In this document: positions 7,595 through 16,327 of the stretch, piece by piece
How the letters are laid out: each line of letters begins with the position of its first letter
How positions within the stretch are numbered: position 1 is the stretch's first letter
Assembly (NCBI GenBank): GCA_965217205.1
Contig: OZ244254.1
Coordinates: forward strand, 2,852,001 to 2,916,000
DNA length: 64,000 bases
Source of the DNA: Maricaulis sp947259345
GTDB lineage: Bacteria > Pseudomonadota > Alphaproteobacteria > Caulobacterales > Maricaulaceae
Reading direction: 5' to 3'
Translations under genes and position numbers: made by a program
Notes under the pieces: model-generated
The model's input: the letters and a program-made list of their open reading frames with translations, nothing else
What the model was told of the DNA's origin: nothing
Database searches by the model: none

Positions 7595-8888
7595 TACAGC
7601 CAATGCCAATCGCCGCAAGCTCGTGGCGGTTGTCTGTGGCCTGCTCATTGTCGGCGGCATTGGTTGGTTCTTGATCGCGGGCCAAGAGGTCGACCCCATC
7701 GAAGCGTATGAACGCGAATCTCTGCCGTCGCGTACGCCGATGACCGATCTTGCACGCCAGCCCGTCGCGGAGTCGTCGGCCTATGAAGCCTACGAGGACC
7801 GCCTGGAGGGGGTTGAATCGGGCATTCGGGAACAATCGCGCCAGATTGAGTTGCTCGGCGGGGAGAATGCTTCGCTGCGCTCTCTGCTGGCAGCCGCGCA
7901 AGCGGAGAATGAACAAATTCGTGAAGAGGCCAATGCAATAATGCTCGATCTGAGCCGTCAGATCGCTGAGCAACGCAACGCTACGCCTGCTTCCAGCCAA
8001 ACGCGAGCCGATGCTGGGCCTCCGGCAGGTTCTCGCGGGCCCGGGGCCTCCGCAACCCCGGGCCAATTCTCATCGCCGGCCAGCGATCCATTCGCCCCGG
8101 CAGGGGTCGTCGAGGCGAGCGGTATCAATCAAGTGGGCAGCAGCGAGGTTGCAACACTGCGCGCCCGCGCAATGCAATCCGTTACATTCGGAGGCGCCGC
8201 GGATTCAGAAGCCTCGGCGACCTCGGATCAACCGGAGGTGCGTGATGCTGTGCGCTATGTGCCGCCAAACTCCTTCGCACCGGCCCGCGTACTGGTAGGC
8301 GTCGATGCGACAACCGGCACGACGTTTGGGGCAGACCCCAAGCCGGTCCTGCTTCGCATCACTGGCTCAGCAGTCTCTGTGATCGAGGATGGCGAGGAGG
8401 TTCTGACCGACCTTGAGGGCTGCCTCGTCAATGGCGCGGCCTGGGCGGAACTTTCGTCTGAGAAAGTCTATGTGCGCCTTCAACGAATGACGTGCCCGCT
8501 CAATGACGGTTCGGGTCGCGTCACCGAAAGCGAAGTCGAGGGCTATGTCGCGTTCGGCGGCAAAGCAGGCGTTCGAGGCCGGGTCATTTCACGCGAAGGC
8601 GACCTGGCCGAGCGCGCGCTGATCGCAGGCACGCTTCAAGGTCTGGGCAACTCGTTTAGCCGCGTTGGCACCGGTTCAAGCATCGGTGGCGCGCTGGGTT
8701 CCCTCCAGGGCGACAGCTTGTCCGGTGAAGAGATCGCTGTGTCCAGCCTTGGGGAAGGTCTCGGCGAGGCCGCCGGAACTTTGGCTCAGTATTACATCGA
8801 ACGGGCTGAACAGTATCAGCCGGTCGTGGAGATGCCGACCGGTATCGATGTCGAAATTGTCTTCATTTCAGGAGTGACCGTGCGCTGA
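7581..8888 (+). CDS. traB: TraB, VirB10-like channel scaffold
   Basis: 435 residues. A single membrane anchor lies at about 13-33. A coiled-coil-prone region follows (about 70-135, rich in E/Q/L), then a proline/alanine/serine linker (about 140-180), then the conserved TraB/VirB10 C-terminal domain with GCLVNGAAWAELSSEK, RLQRMTC and the VAFGGKAGVRGRV stretch. TraB spans the envelope and links the inner-membrane ATPase complex to the TraK/TraV ring. Slightly shorter than F TraB (475). Followed by a 90-nt gap holding a small hairpin (8922-8938). Confidence 0.93.
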   Translation: MADANTANANRRKLVAVVCGLLIVGGIGWFLIAGQEVDPIEAYERESLPSRTPMTDLARQPVAESSAYEAYEDRLEGVESGIREQSRQIELLGGENASLRSLLAAAQAENEQIREEANAIMLDLSRQIAEQRNATPASSQTRADAGPPAGSRGPGASATPGQFSSPASDPFAPAGVVEASGINQVGSSEVATLRARAMQSVTFGGAADSEASATSDQPEVRDAVRYVPPNSFAPARVLVGVDATTGTTFGADPKPVLLRITGSAVSVIEDGEEVLTDLEGCLVNGAAWAELSSEKVYVRLQRMTCPLNDGSGRVTESEVEGYVAFGGKAGVRGRVISREGDLAERALIAGTLQGLGNSFSRVGTGSSIGGALGSLQGDSLSGEEIAVSSLGEGLGEAAGTLAQYYIERAEQYQPVVEMPTGIDVEIVFISGVTVR

Positions 8889-8978
8889 CAACTGCAGCGC
8901 CCTTGAGATGGATCAAACCCGGCGACGGGGCTCGTCGCAAACCAAACGAAACGCCATTGCGGCGAATTGGAGAGTGGA

Positions 8979-9923
8979 ATGTCTGATGAAGTAAAAAGCG
9001 AGGGCGGAGCCGCGGTTGTTGAAACCGCCAAGTCGCTCTTCAGCGCGCCCTACAAGACGATCGCGATCGCTGCCGTGGCGGTAATGGGTGGTGCAATGGT
9101 CGGCGCGACGGCGACCAATGCAGCCGCCGGCTCACCGGCCGATCTGAGCGAGGGAGATCTCCGTGAGATCGCTTCGACCATCCTCAACGGAGCGCATGTC
9201 AGCCATGTGCAATGCGGCGTAGGCCCCAATCTTTGCGAAGTGCTGGCCGGCGACACCCTCCTGTATATGGATCCGACTGGTCGGTTCGGCATTGCCGGAA
9301 ATCTGCTGGATTTCGAGACGCGCACGGATCTCACGGCGCAACGCGAACAGGAGCTGGTACGCTTTGCCGCGATTGCGGCGGGCCGCGACCCGGCGGAAGT
9401 GGCGCGTCCGGCGCCGTCAGCAGCGCCGTCCGCTGCACCCAGCAATCCGACCGCCCAAGCGCCGTCCGTGCAGTCGCGCAATGTCGAAGTGACGCTGCCG
9501 TTGGAGAATGCGGTCGTTTATAATGGTGGCCAGGGGCTCCCGGTTCTCAACGTCTTCTCGGATCTGAACTGCTCCTTCTGCAACCGCCTGCATCAAGAGA
9601 TTGATGCGCTTGGCCAGTATGAGGTGCGTGAGTACTTCATCGAGTGGCTTGGGCCGAGCTCTCGCGAGAAGGCACTTCTGGTGCTGTGCGCGGAGGATCG
9701 TGCAGAGGCCGCGACCGAAATGTACCGCTCGGGTGGGGCCGCCATCACGCGCTCCCTGGCTGAGTGCGAGGCGGAGTTCGGCTCCATCATTGCTGCGAAC
9801 ACAGAGTTTGCCCGCGGGTTCGGCCTGCAAGGCACGCCCGCCATGTTCTTCGAGGACGGTCGCGCCATTGGTCGCGGCTATGCGCCGGCAGGTCAGATCG
9901 TGGCGGAGATCTCTGCGCAATGA
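8979..9923 (+). CDS. DsbC-like thiol-disulfide isomerase of the transfer system
   Basis: 314 residues from ATG 8979 (GGAG upstream; a TTG at 8967 is in frame). One membrane anchor at about 25-45, then a DsbC-type dimerisation/stalk region, an alanine/proline-rich linker, and a thioredoxin fold with the active site C198-S-F-C201. The cis-proline region GLQGTPAMFFEDGR is intact. The product probably shuffles disulfides in cysteine-rich periplasmic Tra proteins (TraN, TraU, TraH). DsbC-like proteins are common in F-type operons of this kind, although F itself encodes TrbB. Confidence 0.88.
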   Translation: MSDEVKSEGGAAVVETAKSLFSAPYKTIAIAAVAVMGGAMVGATATNAAAGSPADLSEGDLREIASTILNGAHVSHVQCGVGPNLCEVLAGDTLLYMDPTGRFGIAGNLLDFETRTDLTAQREQELVRFAAIAAGRDPAEVARPAPSAAPSAAPSNPTAQAPSVQSRNVEVTLPLENAVVYNGGQGLPVLNVFSDLNCSFCNRLHQEIDALGQYEVREYFIEWLGPSSREKALLVLCAEDRAEAATEMYRSGGAAITRSLAECEAEFGSIIAANTEFARGFGLQGTPAMFFEDGRAIGRGYAPAGQIVAEISAQ

Positions 9924-10297
9924 TCGTCACTCGGTTGATCATGATCGCGTCTGCAGCCGCCATGATGAGCGGCTGCAGCGTGCTTCGTGGGAGCAGCTCT
10001 GTGTCAGGAGACTGGAGCTGTCGCGCCATCGGGGTGAGCGCTTGTCAGTCAATCGCGCACAACGACATCACCAACAATCGGGACGCCGTAACCGGCAGCC
10101 AGGTCGTCCAGGCGGTCCCCACAATGCCGGGTGTCTACGGCAGTGATCGCCCGACGCTTTATGGCCGTCACGTCATGCGAGTTTCAATTGCTGCGTGGGT
10201 CGATGAGGACGGGCGCTCTCACGCACCGTCAACGGTGTTCGCGCCGACTGGCGACGAAATCTGGGGCACTCCGGTTCAAGACGCGGAGGCGCGATAG
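9920..10297 (+). CDS. traV: TraV, outer-membrane lipoprotein of the transfer channel
   Basis: 125 residues from ATG 9920, overlapping the previous stop (ATGA); the longer frame upstream is a shadow. A signal peptide ends in the lipobox MMSGC with the acylated cysteine at 19. Two further cysteines (WSCRAIGVSACQS) follow early, as in TraV. The protein is short but within the TraV range. TraV anchors the TraK/TraB core to the outer membrane (VirB7 role). Confidence 0.85.
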   Translation: MIVTRLIMIASAAAMMSGCSVLRGSSSVSGDWSCRAIGVSACQSIAHNDITNNRDAVTGSQVVQAVPTMPGVYGSDRPTLYGRHVMRVSIAAWVDEDGRSHAPSTVFAPTGDEIWGTPVQDAEAR

Positions 10298-10299
10298 CC

Positions 10300-12891
10300 G
10301 TGTCGCAGTTGAATGGGCTCGATAAGTTCGACGAGATTATCGACAAGAGTGGTGCCGGCGGCATCCTCGATCGCGCCGCTCACTTCTTCTTTGGCGAGCG
10401 CATCCCGTCGGATGGTCTTCGAAACACGGGGAGCGCCGCCTCCATTGCGGGCTTCTTGCCTTATCGTGGCTATCTGCCGAGCAATCAGATATTCGAAAAC
10501 CTCTTCAGCCTGGGATGGGTCGTCGAGGTCGCGCCGCTCGTCGGATCGAGCGCGCAAGTTGAAAGCATTCTGCAAGGGCTCTTCGAAGAGGGGTTTCCCG
10601 AAGAGGTCCATGTGGCTGTATCGACCTATGCTTCACCCTATGTGGGCGACCGGCTCGAGCGCTGGGCTCGACCGCGTGTTGATCAAGGCGGTGTGCTGGA
10701 ACACATGGCGCGCTATCGCGCCGAGCATTTCAGACGGATGATCTGGACCTCGGGCTCGAAGGCGGGTCCGTTTCACGTCCGCGATTATCGCGTCTTTATG
10801 TCGGTGTCCGTTCCCAAGAAGAGCGGTCAACAAGGCAAGGCCATCGCCAAGCTCGATGAGCTGAGACAGCGTGTTGAGGCGACCCTCCGAACCCTTGGAC
10901 TTGATAGCCGTCGGCAAACCGCAAGCGACGTGATCAACCTGGTTCATGGATGGCTCAATATGGGCCGTGAAAGCTGCAACCCACGCCTCGAATACGATGA
11001 AGATCGCTTCGTATGCGATCAGATCGTGCGAGGCGACAGTTCCATTGATGTCTTCAAAGACCGGCTTGTGATGCACAGCTCCAATATGGGGGTGGAAAGC
11101 TACATGTCCGGACCGCTGAGCGCACGCCGGATATTTGAAAGCGAGCGCGCGATCAGAACCTTTACGGCCGCGCGGATGCCCAAGGTCTCCAGCCAGGGGC
11201 ATATGGCGGGCCTGTTGGGCCATTTCACCCAGGACATGCTTCGTCTGTCCGGCGCTTGGTGGTCGACGGTGAAGTTGACCTATCAAAGCGCCGAGAAATC
11301 AAAGATGGAGGCGCAACTGCGCAGCCAGAAAGCGGCGCGCCAGTACAAGTCGCCCTTCAAGAACATGTTCCCGCAAATGATCCAGCGCGCCGACGAATGG
11401 GCGCATGTGAACGCGGAGGTCCAGGACGGTGCCCGCATCTTGCGGTACGCCTTCTCGGTGATGGTGCAAGCGCCAGTGGGCGAAATCGAAGCGGCCGAGC
11501 GCGCCCTTCGCTCTCTCTACCGCACCTGCGGCTTCGATATGGAGCGCAACGATAACGCCCACCTTCCGGTGATGCTGTCCTGCCTGCCGATGGGCTATGG
11601 CGACAACATGCATCATGACCTTCATCAGTTGCGCCTCACGCGCACGGGCATGACACGCATGGCGCCGGCCATCGCCCCGCTTCAAGGTCAACCACGCGGA
11701 GGGTCGGTGCCCCATCTCATCTTGATGACCCGAATGGGTCAGATGATGAACTTCTCACCGTTCCAGAACGAAGGGGACGGGAACCATAATATGTGCGTCA
11801 CCGGCTCTTCGGGCTCGGGTAAATCGGTTTTCATGCAGGGCGTCTGCGCGGACGGGCTGGCGATTGGCTATCATGCGATGGTCATCGATGATGGTCGGTC
11901 GTTCGAAACGCTGTGCAAGATCCTCGGCGGTGAGCATGTGGTGTTTCGCGCTGATGAAGCGGTATCGCTCAATCCGTTCTCCATGATCTCGGACGAGGCG
12001 ATGGAGAATGAAGAAGAGGTCGCCAATGCAATCAGCGCCATCGTCCAAGTGGTCAAAACCATGGCCAGGGGCGAGGACGGTTGCAGCCGCGAAGAGGCGG
12101 GCCTCATCGATGAGATGGTCGGCATGGTCTGGGCGGACCGTGGCCGCGAGGGGACCGTCAAGGACGTGCGCGATGCCCTGCGTCAGGCGGGCGGCTCAAT
12201 CGGGCAGGCGCTGGCCATGTCCATGTCGCCCTATTGTGACGGCACGTATCGCGCCTTCTTCGAGGGCGAATGCACCCTCGATCTGAGCAACCCGTTCACC
12301 GTTTTCGAGATGTCCGACCTGGAGTCCAAGAAGGATCTTCGCTCGGTGATCGTCATGTGTTTGCTCTTTCAGATATCCGAGCGAATGCGCAAAGGCGGTC
12401 GCTCTCAGCGCAAGATGGTTATTGTCGATGAAGCCTGGCAGATGCTGGGTGGCGGTGCGGCCGGCGAGTTCATCAACGGCTTCGTGCGTCGCTGCCGCAA
12501 GGAGGGCGGGGCCCTCATCACAGGCACCCAATCGATCAACGACTATTTCGCCAATGAAGGCGCTAAAGCGGCCTTCGAGAACAGTCAGTGGAAGGTCGTC
12601 TTGCGCATCTCGGCGGAAGAGGCGGAGGGGCTCAAGGAATCCAAGCGCCTCTCGCTGGATGACGCCAGCTTGAACGTGCTCAAGACCATCAAGATGAGCC
12701 CGCGCGAATATTCCGAAATGATGATCGACGGGCCGAGCACCCGGTTCATTGGCCGCTTCGTGCTCGATCCGTATTCGGCAACCATCTTCTCATCATCGCC
12801 GCTGGTCTACTCGCAGATCCGCGAAGGGGTGCAGGCGGGCCAATCGCTTCCAGATGTCATTGAGAAGGTCGCATTTGGAGGAGACGCATGA
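10300..12891 (+). CDS. traC: TraC, VirB4-family pilus assembly ATPase
   Basis: 863 residues starting at GTG 10300 with GGAGG about 11 nt upstream. The N-terminal TraC domain is followed by the P-loop ATPase domain: Walker A GSSGSGKS at about 502-509 and Walker B MVIVDEAW at about 706-713, then a TGTQSINDYF motif. Length matches F TraC (875). It is a cytoplasmic, membrane-associated hexameric ATPase that powers pilin extraction and pilus assembly. The stop overlaps the next start by 4 nt. Confidence 0.96.
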   Translation: MSQLNGLDKFDEIIDKSGAGGILDRAAHFFFGERIPSDGLRNTGSAASIAGFLPYRGYLPSNQIFENLFSLGWVVEVAPLVGSSAQVESILQGLFEEGFPEEVHVAVSTYASPYVGDRLERWARPRVDQGGVLEHMARYRAEHFRRMIWTSGSKAGPFHVRDYRVFMSVSVPKKSGQQGKAIAKLDELRQRVEATLRTLGLDSRRQTASDVINLVHGWLNMGRESCNPRLEYDEDRFVCDQIVRGDSSIDVFKDRLVMHSSNMGVESYMSGPLSARRIFESERAIRTFTAARMPKVSSQGHMAGLLGHFTQDMLRLSGAWWSTVKLTYQSAEKSKMEAQLRSQKAARQYKSPFKNMFPQMIQRADEWAHVNAEVQDGARILRYAFSVMVQAPVGEIEAAERALRSLYRTCGFDMERNDNAHLPVMLSCLPMGYGDNMHHDLHQLRLTRTGMTRMAPAIAPLQGQPRGGSVPHLILMTRMGQMMNFSPFQNEGDGNHNMCVTGSSGSGKSVFMQGVCADGLAIGYHAMVIDDGRSFETLCKILGGEHVVFRADEAVSLNPFSMISDEAMENEEEVANAISAIVQVVKTMARGEDGCSREEAGLIDEMVGMVWADRGREGTVKDVRDALRQAGGSIGQALAMSMSPYCDGTYRAFFEGECTLDLSNPFTVFEMSDLESKKDLRSVIVMCLLFQISERMRKGGRSQRKMVIVDEAWQMLGGGAAGEFINGFVRRCRKEGGALITGTQSINDYFANEGAKAAFENSQWKVVLRISAEEAEGLKESKRLSLDDASLNVLKTIKMSPREYSEMMIDGPSTRFIGRFVLDPYSATIFSSSPLVYSQIREGVQAGQSLPDVIEKVAFGGDA

Positions 12892-13208
12892 GTTCGCCAA
12901 TAACCTTGTCTCGAGCGCGTTTGGCATTCCGGCAGATGGTGTGGTGTGTCGATTGCCTGGGCGCCATGCTCGGCTGGATCATTCTCTTGCTGCTCGCCGT
13001 GAGTGGCTTCTCGATGATGATCATCGGCTTCCTGCTTGGGGACTTCTTCACCCACTACATCGAAGCCAGCGCAGCGGCTCGAGCATCTTTTCACCTGTTC
13101 GCGATCCCGGCTCTTGCCGCGCTGTATGCGCTGACTGTTTGGATGCGGTGGTCCACCCGGCCGACCGCGACCCTTGATGAGGGAGCTGATCATGTCCCAG
13201 CCGAATAG
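12888..13208 (+). CDS. Unknown two-helix membrane protein in the tra operon
   Basis: 106 residues overlapping traC by 4 nt and trbI by 17 nt, with GGAGG upstream of ATG. Two hydrophobic segments (about 28-52 and 70-85) suggest an inner-membrane hairpin. The basic N-terminus (SRARLAFRQ) suggests a cytoplasmic N-end. No family recognised. Its place between traC and trbI is often occupied by small accessory genes in F-like systems. Confidence 0.7.
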   Translation: MSSPITLSRARLAFRQMVWCVDCLGAMLGWIILLLLAVSGFSMMIIGFLLGDFFTHYIEASAAARASFHLFAIPALAALYALTVWMRWSTRPTATLDEGADHVPAE

Positions 13209-13590
13209 CACTCGGATCTCCGTAGCCTCGATGATCTCGGTACTGGCAGATCTGATAATGCCTGCCGCGGTCGTGATCTTGTTCGTGCTGGTCGGGATCC
13301 TGTTTCGCGACCTGGACTCCCGCCAGGAGACGATCGTTGTCCTCAACTATGAGCGACTGACACAGCTCTACACGGCGGAAACCGTGCGCCGCGACATGCC
13401 GCAGGAGGCCGCCCTTGGCCCGCAGACCGCAATGTATCTCAGCATAGTCGGGGAAGTGGCGGACGAATTCGCGCAGACGACCGGGACGCTCGTCATCATG
13501 TCAGAAGCGGTCGTGGGGGATGCAGGGGACGTCCAGGACATCACCGACATTGTGCACCTTCGCGCGATGGAACGCTTGAGGGGAATGTGA
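13192..13590 (+). CDS. trbI: TrbI (F-type), pilus extension/retraction protein
   Basis: 132 residues from ATG 13192 (GGAG upstream); 18 nt of in-frame sequence upstream is probably not used. One N-terminal membrane segment (about 22-42) precedes a periplasmic domain with VVLNYERLTQ and TLVIMSEAVVGDAGDVQDIT, which fits the F-type TrbI family. TrbI affects pilus outgrowth and retraction in F. The stop overlaps the following ATG. Confidence 0.8.
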   Translation: MSQPNSTRISVASMISVLADLIMPAAVVILFVLVGILFRDLDSRQETIVVLNYERLTQLYTAETVRRDMPQEAALGPQTAMYLSIVGEVADEFAQTTGTLVIMSEAVVGDAGDVQDITDIVHLRAMERLRGM

Positions 13591-14099
13591 TGGAGACCCA
13601 TGCAAAACCGCGCAGCGAATGGCTGACCTGGCGCCGGGTTCAGATGTTGTGGGCCATCCTCTTGATGGTCATTGCGTTCAGCGCCTTGAACTACACGCGA
13701 GAGCGGTGGGGGTTCGGTCTGAACATGACCGAGTCCCTGCCGAATTGGGCGTTCATCGTGGATAGCGAAGCGATCCCCTCGCGGGGCAATCGGGCGATGT
13801 TCCAGGCGCCGGACAATCCCTATTATGATGGCCAGCCCTTCGTGAAGATCGTCGCCGGAATGCCCGGGGATCTGGTCGAGAACCGCGACGGCGAAATCTT
13901 CGTCGCAGGCCATTATGTAGGTCGCGCCAAGTCCCACTCGCGCGATGGACGCCCTCTGGAAGCGATCGAGACCCAGACCATTCCGGACGGGTTTGTCTTC
14001 ATGATGGGCACCCATGTCGATAGCTATGACAGCCGCTATGCCGAGATCGGTTTGATACCGGTGGAGCGCATCATCGGCCGGGCTTATCCGGTTCTGTGA
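13590..14099 (+). CDS. TraF-like S26 signal peptidase of the transfer system
   Basis: 169 residues from ATG 13590 (GAGGGG 6 nt upstream). One N-terminal membrane anchor (about 20-38) is followed by an S26-family fold. The probable nucleophile is the serine in NMTESLPNW and the general base the lysine in FVKIVAGMPGD, with the later VFMMGTHVDSYDSRY matching the GDN-SxDSR box. This resembles RP4 TraF/TrhF, which matures and cyclises or trims pilin. Here it may process the TraA precursor in place of host LepB. The second residue after the nucleophile is leucine rather than the more usual methionine. Confidence 0.85.
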   Translation: METHAKPRSEWLTWRRVQMLWAILLMVIAFSALNYTRERWGFGLNMTESLPNWAFIVDSEAIPSRGNRAMFQAPDNPYYDGQPFVKIVAGMPGDLVENRDGEIFVAGHYVGRAKSHSRDGRPLEAIETQTIPDGFVFMMGTHVDSYDSRYAEIGLIPVERIIGRAYPVL

Positions 14100-14106
14100 G
14101 GCGCAG

Positions 14107-14649
14107 ATGGAAGACGGGTTTTCTACAGCTACTGAAGCGACCCGAAGCGGGGTCTTTCACACATTGGGGCCGCTTTTCTTGGTATCAGCCGGCTTGATTG
14201 GCGTTCTTAGCCTACTGAAGGGAAAAAGCGGTTCATTTTGGGCGAATTATGAGGCTGGGAAACCTCTTCTGACACCACCGGAGAAGGTATTCTTCTCACA
14301 CTTGGTGTCGCGGGTCGGCCGCAACGGGCACGTCTGCCCGAAGGTTCGCATCGCAGATATCCTGGAGGTCGGCCGGGGCTTCATGTCCGCAGGCCAGCAT
14401 CGCTCGGCTTTCAACCGCATTGCGATGAAGCATGTTGATTTCGCGGTCATGGACCACGAAGGCCAGGTTCGCTTCGTCGTGGAGGTTGATGACAGCTCGC
14501 ATGATCGCGCGGATCGTCGTGAACGCGACGTGTTCGTCAACGAGGCCTTCGCGAACTCCGGCGTAGCGATGGTCCGCGTCAAGCCGCGCGGATTCCAGAA
14601 CAACCGGGCACTTCAAAACCAGCTGGACGAACTGGCAGGTGACGCATGA
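14107..14649 (+). CDS. DUF2726-type nuclease-like protein with membrane anchor
   Basis: 180 residues. An N-terminal hydrophobic segment (about 22-40) precedes a DUF2726 domain (about 52-175): LLTPPEKVFFSHL, KVRIADILE, then KHVDFAVMD and FVVEVDDSSHDRADRRERD. The D...E-V-D arrangement resembles the PD-(D/E)XK nuclease core, and DUF2726 is generally placed near that fold. It lies inside the tra operon between the peptidase gene and traW, overlapping traW by 4 nt. Its function in transfer is unknown; processing of incoming or chromosomal DNA is speculation. Confidence 0.75.
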   Translation: MEDGFSTATEATRSGVFHTLGPLFLVSAGLIGVLSLLKGKSGSFWANYEAGKPLLTPPEKVFFSHLVSRVGRNGHVCPKVRIADILEVGRGFMSAGQHRSAFNRIAMKHVDFAVMDHEGQVRFVVEVDDSSHDRADRRERDVFVNEAFANSGVAMVRVKPRGFQNNRALQNQLDELAGDA

Positions 14650-15305
14650 TCCGCTCGACTATCAGCGCAGCACTGATGTTTGCCGTGATCGCGGGTCCGG
14701 CTCATAGCGAGGATTACGGGACTGTTGGGACCACGTTCGAAATCGTCGAACCGGATCTGCTCGATTGGATAGCGGCCCGGCTGCGCGTCGCCGCAGAAAC
14801 CGGGGCGCTCGATGAGATGAATGCGGAGATGGCTGCACGCACGGAACGCACGGTGCGCCGCCCGCATCCGGTGCCAGGCATCGCTCAGGCGACCGAGACA
14901 ACCAGCTGGCTCTATGATCCCTCGATCACCGTGCCCGAAGATATTGCCGACCATCGCGGCGTGGTGTTCGCGAGGCAGGGCGACCGGGTCAATCCTTTCG
15001 ATACGGTGAGCCTGCGCAAGGTCTACCTCTTCATCGACGGCGAGAATGCCGATCAGGTCGCCTGGGCGATCGATCAGCGCAATCAGGTCGACGGCCAAGC
15101 GTCGATTATCCTGATCAATGGAGCGCCGCTTGATCTGATGACCGAGCACCAGGTTCGCTTCTTCTTTGATCAAGGCGGGTTCATCACGCAGCGCTTTGCC
15201 ATCACGGCGGTTCCAGCATCCATGCGCCAGGAGGGGCGCCTCGTCCGCCTTACCGAGCACGGTCCGGATCAGTGGCAAGGCCTCGCTGAGGAGGACGTTG
15301 AATGA
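14646..15305 (+). CDS. traW: TraW, pilus assembly protein
   Basis: 219 residues with a signal peptide ending near GPAHS. The TraW pattern is visible: GTTFEIVEPDLLDWI near the mature N-terminus, RTERTVRRPHPVPGI, and the C-terminal part KVYLFIDGENADQVAWA and SIILINGAPLDLM. TraW is periplasmic and works with TrbC and TraU in pilus assembly. Overlaps traU by 4 nt, the canonical traW-traU order. Confidence 0.9.
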   Translation: MIRSTISAALMFAVIAGPAHSEDYGTVGTTFEIVEPDLLDWIAARLRVAAETGALDEMNAEMAARTERTVRRPHPVPGIAQATETTSWLYDPSITVPEDIADHRGVVFARQGDRVNPFDTVSLRKVYLFIDGENADQVAWAIDQRNQVDGQASIILINGAPLDLMTEHQVRFFFDQGGFITQRFAITAVPASMRQEGRLVRLTEHGPDQWQGLAEEDVE

Positions 15306-16327
15306 TCCGATGGCTTCGAACAGGCATCATCGCCATGGGCCTGTCCTTGCTGGGGCAGGGGGCGTTCGCACAGGAGACGGGGGGATTGCCGAGCACGTGC
15401 AACGGCAATTTCGTCAATCCGATTTCCGATATTTGTTGGGATTGTCTGTTTCCGCTCAGCGTCGGATCCTTTCCAGTTGTTCCCTCGCGCCATCCCGACA
15501 CCCGCAACCCCAGCTTTCCGATCTGCTTGTGTCCGATTTCGGCGCCGCCGTTTGTGCGCCCAGGGATCGCCATCGGCTTTTGGGAGCCGGCCCGCCTGGT
15601 GGATGTGAGCAAAGACCCTTGGTGCTTCGTCAATATCGGGGGGCTGAACATTTCCCCTGGGTTCGACATCGGCCACAAGACGACCACCTATGAGGACGGT
15701 TCGGCCCACGAGGGCCAGTATTTCGTCCACTGGTACATCTATCCGCTGCTCTACTGGCTCGAGCTCCTCGCCGATTTCGCATGCGTGGAGAATGCCAGCT
15801 TCGACATTGCCTATGTCAGCGAGCTCGATCCGCTCTGGCAAGACGATGAGCTCTCAATGCTCATCAATCCGGAAGCCGCGGTCTTCGCCAATCCCATCGC
15901 GCAGGCGGCGTGCGCTGCCGATTGTGCGGCGGTTACGACCACCGGCCAGAATGTGCCGGGGCTATTTTGGTGCGCGGGCTGTCATGGGTCGATCTATCCG
16001 TTCAACGGCAATCTTGGCACGGACACGACGCGCATCCAGGGCGCCGCTCTGGCGGCGGAGCGCATGACGTACAAGCTGCACCGCCAGCTCATCGCGTGGC
16101 GAACGTCTGGCCCGGAGGCGATTTGCCAAAAGCAGATTGCTCCGATCTGGCCGCGCGAACAGTACCGGTATCAGCTGGTCAATCCGATTCCGCACGTTTC
16201 GGGGCCGGGGACCTGCCCACGAGCGGGGACGGCCACGATTGTCTACGAGTCTGGCCGCACAATTCCGGCTGTTGGGGAAGATGTTGGGTTCCTGGTCTGG
16301 AGGAAACGAAATTGCTGCGCTTTGTAA
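15302..16327 (+). CDS. traU: TraU, pilus assembly/DNA transfer protein
   Basis: 341 residues with a signal peptide ending at GAFAQ. Cysteine-rich, with the TraU landmarks ISDICWDCLFPL, ICLCP, IGFWEPARLVDV, and the WCAGCHGSIYPFNG motif near residue 225. Length equals F TraU (about 330). It is a periplasmic factor important for DNA transfer after mating-pair contact. Its 15 or so cysteines need the disulfide machinery encoded in the same operon. Confidence 0.93.
   Translation: MIRWLRTGIIAMGLSLLGQGAFAQETGGLPSTCNGNFVNPISDICWDCLFPLSVGSFPVVPSRHPDTRNPSFPICLCPISAPPFVRPGIAIGFWEPARLVDVSKDPWCFVNIGGLNISPGFDIGHKTTTYEDGSAHEGQYFVHWYIYPLLYWLELLADFACVENASFDIAYVSELDPLWQDDELSMLINPEAAVFANPIAQAACAADCAAVTTTGQNVPGLFWCAGCHGSIYPFNGNLGTDTTRIQGAALAAERMTYKLHRQLIAWRTSGPEAICQKQIAPIWPREQYRYQLVNPIPHVSGPGTCPRAGTATIVYESGRTIPAVGEDVGFLVWRKRNCCAL

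Noticed and set aside
15910..16311. Upstream extension of the trbC frame inside traU
   Set aside because: It overlaps the well-supported traU frame by 400 bases, and a TTG with a good Shine-Dalgarno exists at 16312.
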